Shown here: one piece after another, positions 6,429-10,891 of the stretch
How the letters are laid out: each line of letters starts with the position of its first letter
Position numbering within the stretch: the stretch's first letter is position 1
Assembly: GCA_038255145.1 (NCBI GenBank)
Contig: JBBSLP010000103.1
Location: 1-10,891 of the forward strand
Direction: 5' to 3'
DNA length: 10,891 bases
From: WHTX01 sp038255145
GTDB lineage: Bacteria > Actinomycetota > Acidimicrobiia > Acidimicrobiales > CAIXPF01
Position numbers and translations under genes: made by a program
The notes under the pieces: generated by a model
The model's database searches: none
What the model was told of the DNA's origin: nothing
The model's input: only the letters and a program-made list of their open reading frames with translations

Positions 6429-7829
6429 TCAGACGAGCGCTGCCCCGGTCACCACGCCTCGCCGCGAGGCGCCGGTGACCGGGTGGTGCTCGCCATGCCC
6501 GTCGACGCCGTAGTCACCGGACACACGGCCATCGACGACGCCGCGGATGGCGGCGAGGACGCGCTCGACGTCACCGTGGTCGTTGCCCAGGCCCAAGCTG
6601 ATGCGGACCATGCCCGGGGCACCCCGCTTGTCGCCCTGGCGGACGGCCTCGACCCAGCTGGCCGCACCGGCCCGGTCCAGGCCCAGCAGATGGGCGATGT
6701 AGGGGTGGGCGCAGAAGCACCCGTTGCGGACCCCGATGCCGTGCTCGTAGCCGAGGATGGCGGCGACCCGGCCGTGGTCCACGCCCTCGACGGTGAAGGG
6801 CACGACACCCACCTTGGCAGCCACGGCACCCGGACCTGTGGGGCCCAGCACCCGCACCCGGGGGATCTCGGCTAGGCCGTCGAGCAGTTGGGTCAACAGG
6901 GCGGCCTCGTGGCCCATGATGCGGTCCCAGCCCAGGCGCTCCAGGGCTTCGGTGGCGGCGGCGAAGGCCACGGCACCGACCAGGTTGGGCGTGCCCGCCT
7001 CCTCGCGATCGGGCAGGTCGGCCCAGGCCACGTCGTCGAGGGTCACGGCGTTGACCGTCCCCCCGCCCCGGTGCTGCGGGACGGGACCGAAGCCGTCGCG
7101 CCGGCCCACCAGGGCACCGGCGCCGAAGGGGGCGTAGAGCTTGTGGGCCGAGAGGGCCACGAAGTCGAGGTGCCCGGGGTCGTCGTGGGACCCCAGGCGG
7201 ATGGGCCGGTGGGGGGCGAGTTGGGCGGCATCGACGAGGATGGCACCGCCGACGGCGTGGACCCGACGGGCCAGTTCGTGGACCGGGGGCACGACCCCGG
7301 TGACGTTGGAGGCCCCGGTCACCGCCAGCAGGGCGACGTGGCCGGCATGGCGGGCCAACAGGTGGTCGAGGTGGTCGAGGTCGAGCGTGCCGTCGACGCA
7401 CGCCCGGACGTGGACGGTGCGGGTGCGGGCCCGCCACGGCAGGTCGTTGGAGTGGTGCTCGAGGACGGTGCTGAGCACGACGTCGTCGTCGTCCATGGGC
7501 AGCGTCGCCGCCAGCTTGTTGATCGCCCCGGTGGTGTTGGCGGTGAAGAGCACGGTGTCGCGGTCGGGGTCGGCGCCCACGAAGGCCCCGACGGTGGCCC
7601 GGGCCGCCTCGTAGGCCGCCGTCGACCGCCGGGCCTTGTACCCGCTGCCCCGGTGCACGCTCCCGTACCAGGGCAGGGCCGAAGCCACGGCGTCGACCAC
7701 GGCGCGCAGGGGCGGGGTGGTGGCGGCGTTGTCGACGTTGACGTAGCACACCGCGGCGCCCGACAGGGTGGGCACCAGTTCGTCGGCCCCCACCAGGTGG
7801 TGGCGCTGCGGTCCTCGGTGGCCGTCCAT
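6429..7829 (-). CDS. Class V aminotransferase fold, cysteine-desulfurase-like PLP enzyme
   Basis: This is a 466-residue protein from the ATG at 7829, which has GGAG five bases upstream. An in-frame GTG at 7862 would add 11 residues but lacks a Shine-Dalgarno. Signatures: VNVDNAATTP near the N-terminus, FTANTTGAINKLA, LEHHSNDLPW (the His that stacks on PLP), VTGASNVTGVVPPVHELA, LVDAAQ with the PLP-binding Asp200, and LSAHKLYAPFGAGALVG with the Schiff-base Lys230. A C-terminal RNGCFCAHPY puts Cys371/Cys373 near where cysteine desulfurases carry the persulfide cysteine. The enzyme may be a cysteine desulfurase/selenocysteine lyase homologue or a related lyase; the substrate is not certain. The C-terminal ~35 residues run past the usual end of the fold into the hairpin region. 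It lies 44 bp downstream of the 165-residue gene, likely in one operon. Confidence 0.82.
   Translation of the reverse strand: MDGHRGPQRHHLVGADELVPTLSGAAVCYVNVDNAATTPPLRAVVDAVASALPWYGSVHRGSGYKARRSTAAYEAARATVGAFVGADPDRDTVLFTANTTGAINKLAATLPMDDDDVVLSTVLEHHSNDLPWRARTRTVHVRACVDGTLDLDHLDHLLARHAGHVALLAVTGASNVTGVVPPVHELARRVHAVGGAILVDAAQLAPHRPIRLGSHDDPGHLDFVALSAHKLYAPFGAGALVGRRDGFGPVPQHRGGGTVNAVTLDDVAWADLPDREEAGTPNLVGAVAFAAATEALERLGWDRIMGHEAALLTQLLDGLAEIPRVRVLGPTGPGAVAAKVGVVPFTVEGVDHGRVAAILGYEHGIGVRNGCFCAHPYIAHLLGLDRAGAASWVEAVRQGDKRGAPGMVRISLGLGNDHGDVERVLAAIRGVVDGRVSGDYGVDGHGEHHPVTGASRRGVVTGAALV
6444..6483. terminator. Long hairpin between convergent genes (candidate bidirectional terminator)
   Basis: CCCGGTCACC at 6444-6453 pairs perfectly with GGTGACCGGG at 6474-6483. 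Inside it GCCTCGC (6456-6462) pairs with GCGAGGC (6464-6470), separated by a small AC/GCC internal loop. It begins 19 bases after the collagen-like stop codon and lies within the last codons of the opposite gene. There is no T-tract, as is common for high-GC actinobacterial terminators. Confidence 0.6.
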
Positions 7830-7873
7830 GGCTGCTCCATCCGGTCGGTCGGTCGGGGGCACTGGGCGGCAGG

Positions 7874-8371
7874 TCAGCTGACGGTGAGCCGCCGTTCCCC
7901 GCTGGGGTTGTTCTCGCCGTTGGGGAACAGGTCCTCCTCGGCGATGTCACCGTGGATGTGGGCGGTGATGGTGGCCTCGCCGACGCTGATCGAGCGGATC
8001 TTGAGGGCCCGGACCGAATCGGACTCCCCGACCAGGAGGGCGGTGTCGAGGGGGAAGAGGAACATCTCCTCGACCAGGGTCCCGGGCAGGAGGGTGAAGT
8101 CGTCGGGGTTGGTCCTGGCCCGGGCCGGAGGGGTCTCGGGCACGATGAATCGGGCCACGAAGGCGGGCGAGATGCGCAGGTGGTGCTTGACGTTGGTGAT
8201 GCGCACACCGTCGGGGGCGGACGCGTTGGTGACGGTGATGGAGAACGTGCCCTCCTCCCCCGGCTGCAGCTCGTCGGTCACGTCGGGCCGCACCGGAGCC
8301 ACGGTGGACGTGACCCTGGTGTTGAGGTAGTCCGCGACCGCGTTGGGGATGTCGGACAGGTTGATGGCCAT
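7874..8371 (-). CDS. Unrecognised beta-rich protein, 165 residues
   Basis: I do not recognise a named family. The start is taken as the ATG at 8371, preceded by AGGAA with 7-base spacing; an in-frame GTG at 8398 lacks support. The N-terminus (INLSDIPNAVADYLNTRV) is probably helical. The rest alternates short beta-type segments: LQPGEEGTFSITVTNAS, VRITNVKHHLRIS, VARFIVPET, EEMFLFPLDTALLVGE, VRALKIRSISVGEATITAHIHGDI. This resembles an Ig-like/DUF11-type beta-sandwich. No signal peptide, membrane segment or Cys is seen. It lies upstream of the class V aminotransferase with a 44-bp gap and the same orientation, suggesting co-expression. Its role is unknown. Confidence 0.7.
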   Translation of the reverse strand: MAINLSDIPNAVADYLNTRVTSTVAPVRPDVTDELQPGEEGTFSITVTNASAPDGVRITNVKHHLRISPAFVARFIVPETPPARARTNPDDFTLLPGTLVEEMFLFPLDTALLVGESDSVRALKIRSISVGEATITAHIHGDIAEEDLFPNGENNPSGERRLTVS

Positions 8372-8413
8372 GGTGGGTTCCTGTGCTCGTAGGGGCACCG
8401 CCCACGATGGAAG

Positions 8414-8441
8414 CCCCGCGCTAACCAGCCGCTAGCGGGGG
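8414..8441. promoter_or_regulatory. Inverted repeat in divergent intergenic region
   Basis: CCCC-G-CGCTA (8414-8423) pairs with TAGCGGGG (8433-8441) around a 9-base loop, giving nine pairs with one bulged G. It lies between the start codons of two divergent genes (8371 minus, 8511 plus), so an operator is more likely than a terminator. The rest of 8372-8510 holds no gene. Confidence 0.4.
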
Positions 8442-8497
8442 CGCGTCAACACGCTGCTGTGTTGCACAGGCCTGCCGGGCGGCAGACGAGGGCTGGG

Positions 8498-8503
8498 TAC
8501 GCT
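8498..8503 (+). promoter_or_regulatory. Putative -10 box of leaderless DUF433 gene
   Basis: TACGCT (TANNNT) is followed by exactly 7 bases and then the GTG start at 8511, with no Shine-Dalgarno. This layout is the same as that found before the SDR gene, supporting a leaderless transcript beginning at or next to the GTG. Confidence 0.6.
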
Positions 8504-8510
8504 GTCGGAC

Positions 8511-8759
8511 GTGACCCGCCTCGATCGGATCTCGTCTGACCCCTCCATCTGCCACGGTCAACCGACGATCCGCGGGCTGCGCTACCCGGTGGAGACCATG
8601 CTCGAGCTCCTCGCCTCGGGCATGACGATCGAGGAGATACTCGACGATTACGCCGATCTGGAGCGTGACGATCTACTCGCTGCGCTCGAGTTCGGCGCCG
8701 CCGCCTCCGGGACGGACACCTGCTCTGGTCCAGTCCTCGACGTCTGCTCATCGTGCTGA
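8511..8759 (+). CDS. DUF433 (VapB-like antitoxin) family protein, C-terminus altered
   Basis: This is an 82-residue protein with a GTG start directly after a TACGCT box. Residues 1-~62 match DUF433: DRISSDPSICHGQPTIRGLRYPVETMLELLASGMTIEEILDDYADLERDDLLAALEF, including the typical ICxGxPxIxGxRxxV motif and the tandem helices of this DNA-binding antitoxin-type fold. These genes usually sit directly upstream of a PIN-like DUF5615 toxin. Here the last ~18 residues (SGTDTCSGPVLDVCSSC) do not look like the family and come from reading toxin-derived DNA in another frame. The antitoxin body seems intact, while its toxin is broken. Codon use is more AT-rich than in the flanking genes, in keeping with transfer. 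Confidence 0.75.
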   Translation: MTRLDRISSDPSICHGQPTIRGLRYPVETMLELLASGMTIEEILDDYADLERDDLLAALEFGAAASGTDTCSGPVLDVCSSC

Positions 8760-8890
8760 CGGGCAACATCAGCAACAACGATCTGCTCGATCTCTTCGAT
8801 CGGCACATCAGCGTCATCGTCGCCGAACTCGATCTGGCTCACTTCGTCGAGCTCGGGCCTGATCGCCTCATCGTCCACCGAGACCGCTGA
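8720..8890 (+). pseudogene. C-terminal remnant of a DUF5615-like (PIN-like) toxin
   Basis: In the frame with codons starting at 8720, the sequence reads LLWSSPRRLLIVL, then TGNISNNDLLDLFDRH, ISVIVAELDLAHFVELGP and DRLIVHRDR, with a stop at 8888-8890. This looks like the end of a DUF5615-type toxin, where the PRRLLxVxTGNxSN strand, a helical LLxLF segment and a terminal FVELGPDRLIVH are normal. About the first half of the protein, including the catalytic acidic residues, is absent. The frame has no start codon of its own and overlaps the DUF433 gene in a different frame. The likely history is a deletion that removed the antitoxin 3' end and the toxin 5' end, joining them out of frame near 8700-8725. 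Confidence 0.65.
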
Positions 8891-8945
8891 CGAGCGAAAA
8901 CGAACTCGCCAACGTTCTCTTGCGGTCGAAGTGGGGTTGGAGACG

Positions 8946-9692
8946 TCAGAGCGGGGTTCGGGCGAGGCGGAGGCCGAGGTCGTCGATGGCGAAGGTGGGG
9001 TGGCTACGGCGGCGGGCGGTAGCGCCGACGCCTCGGGCTGCTTCGGCCCAACTGCCGCCGCGGAAGATGCGGTAGGAGCCGTAGACCTCCTCGTCGTAGA
9101 GGTCCCAGCACCACTCCCACACGTTGCCGAGCATGTCGTGCAGCCCCCAGGCGTTGGGCGCCTTGCCCCCGACGTCGTGCACCCGGCCGTCGGAGTTGGC
9201 CGCGTACCAGGCGATGTCGTCGAGCTCGCCGTAGCGGTAGCCGACGGTGCCGGCCTTGGCGGCGTGCTGCCACTCGGCCTCGGTCGGCAGGCGGTACCCG
9301 GTCGATGTCCGGTCCCAGGTCACATCACCATTGGCCGGGTCGCGCCCGTAGGCGGGCTCGAGACCGGCCCCGGCCGAGACCCGGTTGCACAGCTCGATGG
9401 CGTCGAGCCAGCTCACATCGGTCAGCGGAGCCACTGAGCTGGTATCGGGTTCGAGCTGGGCGCCGGTGGCGGCGTGGTGGAGGCCGACGGTGACGGCATG
9501 GCGGCCAAGCAGGAAGGGAGCGAGCTCGACCTGCCAGCGGGTGTCGCGGCGATCGTCCCGCAGGTCCACGACGCCCCCGGGCACGTCGACCATGGGGTTG
9601 GTGGCGGCCAGGTCGGTCCGGTCGTCGATCGGTGGTCGCAAGGCGGCGTGCCCCTCGGTGTCGGCCTGACCCCGGCGGTCGCCGCCGCTCAT
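8946..9692 (-). CDS. SUMF1/formylglycine-generating-enzyme-fold protein lacking the catalytic cysteines
   Basis: This is a 248-residue protein from the ATG at 9692; a second in-frame ATG at 9593 (34 codons on, right at MVDVPGG) is an alternative. No Shine-Dalgarno precedes either. The SUMF1 domain runs from MVDVPGGVVDL through APFLLGRHAVTVGLH, VSWLDAIELCNRVS, GYRLPTEAEWQHAAKAGT, GLHDMLGNVWEWCWDLYD, FRGGSWAEAAR and RRRSHPTFAIDDLGLRLAR. Family members oxidise cysteine to formylglycine or act as non-heme iron enzymes. Here the segment after GGSW reads AEAARGVGATARRRSHP, where related proteins usually have a Cys, and the only Cys residues are at 102 and 195. Formylglycine generation is therefore unlikely. 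It is divergent from the regulator gene with almost no intergenic space. Its function is unknown. Confidence 0.83.
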   Translation of the reverse strand: MSGGDRRGQADTEGHAALRPPIDDRTDLAATNPMVDVPGGVVDLRDDRRDTRWQVELAPFLLGRHAVTVGLHHAATGAQLEPDTSSVAPLTDVSWLDAIELCNRVSAGAGLEPAYGRDPANGDVTWDRTSTGYRLPTEAEWQHAAKAGTVGYRYGELDDIAWYAANSDGRVHDVGGKAPNAWGLHDMLGNVWEWCWDLYDEEVYGSYRIFRGGSWAEAARGVGATARRRSHPTFAIDDLGLRLARTPL

Positions 9693-9741
9693 GGCGACGC
9701 GCACCGACGACGGCGGCCATTCCGAGGGAGGGGGTCCCACG

Positions 9742-10891
9742 GTGGTGATGCACGCCTCCTCGGCCGGGCGCGCCATCGGGCTGCCCCTCCCGCTGGCTGA
9801 CGAGGTCGAGCGTCCCCGCCTCGTCGAGCGGCTGCAGGACCGCTGGCTGCACCCCGTCACCCTGGTGGTGGCCGGAGCCGGTTTCGGCAAGTCCACGCTC
9901 CTGGCCCAGGCCATCCGGGCCAACGCCCTCGAGCCCCGGGGCATCGACGTCTGGTACACGTGCTCGCCCGGTGACGAGGACGCCGACGTGCTCGGCCGGG
10001 CTCTGCTCGGGGCCCTGGGGGCCGAGGACCGCCAGCCCGACCTGGCCGGCCACGTGGTCCACGCCCTGGGCGCCCACTCCCCCCTCGACGTGTGCCTGGT
10101 CCTCGACGACGCCCACGAGGTCCGCCCGGGCTCGTCGGGGGCCGAGCTGATCAGCGCCGTCATCCGCCGGTTGCCCTTCAACGCCCACCTCGTGCTCGCC
10201 GCCCGCCACGACCCGCCGGGAGCGTTGAGCCGGTTGCGGGCGGCGGACGGGGTGGCCGAACTGACCGAGGCCGACCTGCTGCTCACCGATGACGAGGCCG
10301 CCCGGCTGGCCACCCGCCACGGTGCCGATGCCGCCGCGGCCCGGGCGTTGGGGGGTTGGCCGGCCCTGGTTCGTCTGGCCCTGGCCGTGGGACCCAACGT
10401 GGCCTTCACCTTCGCCCGCGAGGAGGTGCTCGACCGGCTGTCGGGCACCGAGCACCGCACCCTCTTCGCCCTGTCCAGCCTGGGTTTCGCCGATGCCGAC
10501 CAGGTGGCGGCGGTGGTGGGGGCGCCCGTCGACCTGGCGGCGTTGGCGGCCAAGGTCCCCATGATCACCGTGACCCAGGACGGGCGCTTCCGGGCCCACG
10601 CCCTGTGGCGTGACGCCGCCGCCCGGGCGCTCGACCGAGAGCAGAGCACCGAGCTGCGGGGCCGGGCCATCGCCCAGCTCGTGGCCCAGCGCGACCTGGC
10701 CCGGGCCGGGGCCATCGCCCTGGTCCACAACGACGTCGATGCCCTGGCCGCGGTGGCGCTGGAGCTGGTGCACAGCTCGGTGAGCGTGCTGCCGGTGGAC
10801 ATCGTGGGACGGTGGAGCGAGGCGCTGCAGAGGGCGTGCCCGGAGACGGCCGAGGCGCAGCTGGTGGCGGGGGCGGTGGCCCAGGCTCGCA
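9742..10891 (+). CDS. MalT/LuxR- or BTAD-type ATPase transcriptional regulator (3' partial)
   Basis: The reading frame is open to the end of the window; 383 codons are visible. The start is taken as the GTG at 9742 (GTG-GTG-ATG cluster), 8 bases after GGAGGGG at 9727-9733. An in-frame ATG at 9691 would overlap the start codon of the divergent SUMF1 gene. Residues ~10-40 (IGLPLPLADEVERPRLVERL) precede Walker A GAGFGKST at 45-52. Walker B is VLDDAHEV around Asp122/Asp123, followed by RLPFNAHLVLAARHDPP and the LTDDEAARLA segment typical of STAND NTPases of the MalT/LAL and BTAD regulator group. The DNA-binding part (LuxR-type HTH or BTAD) must lie beyond the window. It may control the divergent SUMF1 gene or distant targets; the inducer is unknown. 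Confidence 0.82.
   Translation, partial: MVMHASSAGRAIGLPLPLADEVERPRLVERLQDRWLHPVTLVVAGAGFGKSTLLAQAIRANALEPRGIDVWYTCSPGDEDADVLGRALLGALGAEDRQPDLAGHVVHALGAHSPLDVCLVLDDAHEVRPGSSGAELISAVIRRLPFNAHLVLAARHDPPGALSRLRAADGVAELTEADLLLTDDEAARLATRHGADAAAARALGGWPALVRLALAVGPNVAFTFAREEVLDRLSGTEHRTLFALSSLGFADADQVAAVVGAPVDLAALAAKVPMITVTQDGRFRAHALWRDAAARALDREQSTELRGRAIAQLVAQRDLARAGAIALVHNDVDALAAVALELVHSSVSVLPVDIVGRWSEALQRACPETAEAQLVAGAVAQAR

Noticed and set aside
8648..8878. Acidic 76-codon minus-strand frame
   Set aside because: Antisense to the toxin remnant and DUF433 3' end; the plus-strand frame has the family-like motifs.
8891..8945. Searched for a terminator between the toxin remnant and the SUMF1 gene
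   Set aside because: No convincing inverted repeat was seen in this short gap.
9693..10802. Minus-strand frame open for 370 codons upstream of the SUMF1 start
   Set aside because: It is antisense to the regulator, has no domain signature and is Ser/Arg/Ala-rich as expected of a shadow frame in high-GC DNA.

Overview
The window is a roughly 70% GC bacterial fragment with tightly packed genes, GTG starts, TANNNT-type -10 boxes placed directly before start codons, and strong G/C bias at third codon positions. The gene types (SCP-x/Ltp2-like thiolase with a DUF35 partner, SRPBCC, FDOR/PPOX-like flavin domain, MalT/BTAD-style ATPase regulator) point to an actinobacterium. Acidimicrobiia (Iamia-like) is my best guess, but that is inference. 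No rRNA, tRNA, insertion sequence or CRISPR array is seen.

Layout. (1) 1-1170, plus strand: the 3' part of a CHAP-domain protein ending in seven exact-period 41-residue repeats, probably a beta-propeller. (2) 5455-1171, minus strand: a five-gene run of short-chain dehydrogenase, SRPBCC protein, thiolase/lipid-transfer protein, DUF35 zinc-ribbon OB-fold protein and a GyrI-like/PPOX-like fusion. The thiolase plus DUF35 pair resembles the Ltp2/ChsH2 acyl-CoA aldolase arrangement, so an acyl-CoA (steroid-side-chain-like) breakdown or modification pathway is plausible. The run appears to start from a leaderless promoter, with two 19-bp direct repeats just upstream. (3) 5456-5764: an intergenic region carrying those repeats and seven copies of CGATG. 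(4) 5765-6424, plus: a collagen-like protein with 34 uninterrupted Gly-X-Y triplets, no signal peptide and an unrecognised C-terminal module. (5) 8371-6429, minus: an unrecognised 165-residue beta-rich protein followed by a class V aminotransferase/cysteine-desulfurase-like enzyme. A large hairpin at the 3' end of the latter may terminate both convergent genes. (6) 8511-8890, plus: a DUF433 antitoxin-like gene abutting a toxin remnant (DUF5615-like C-terminus), apparently fused by a deletion. (7) 9692-8946, minus: a SUMF1/FGE-fold protein without the catalytic cysteine pair, divergent from (8) 9742-10891+, plus: the N-terminal ATPase part of a large MalT/BTAD-type regulator that runs off the window.

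The most unusual items are the collagen-like protein, the broken toxin-antitoxin locus, the GyrI-PPOX fusion, the seven-repeat CHAP protein and the repeat-bearing leaderless promoter. I did not find a clearly new multi-gene defence or mobile system.
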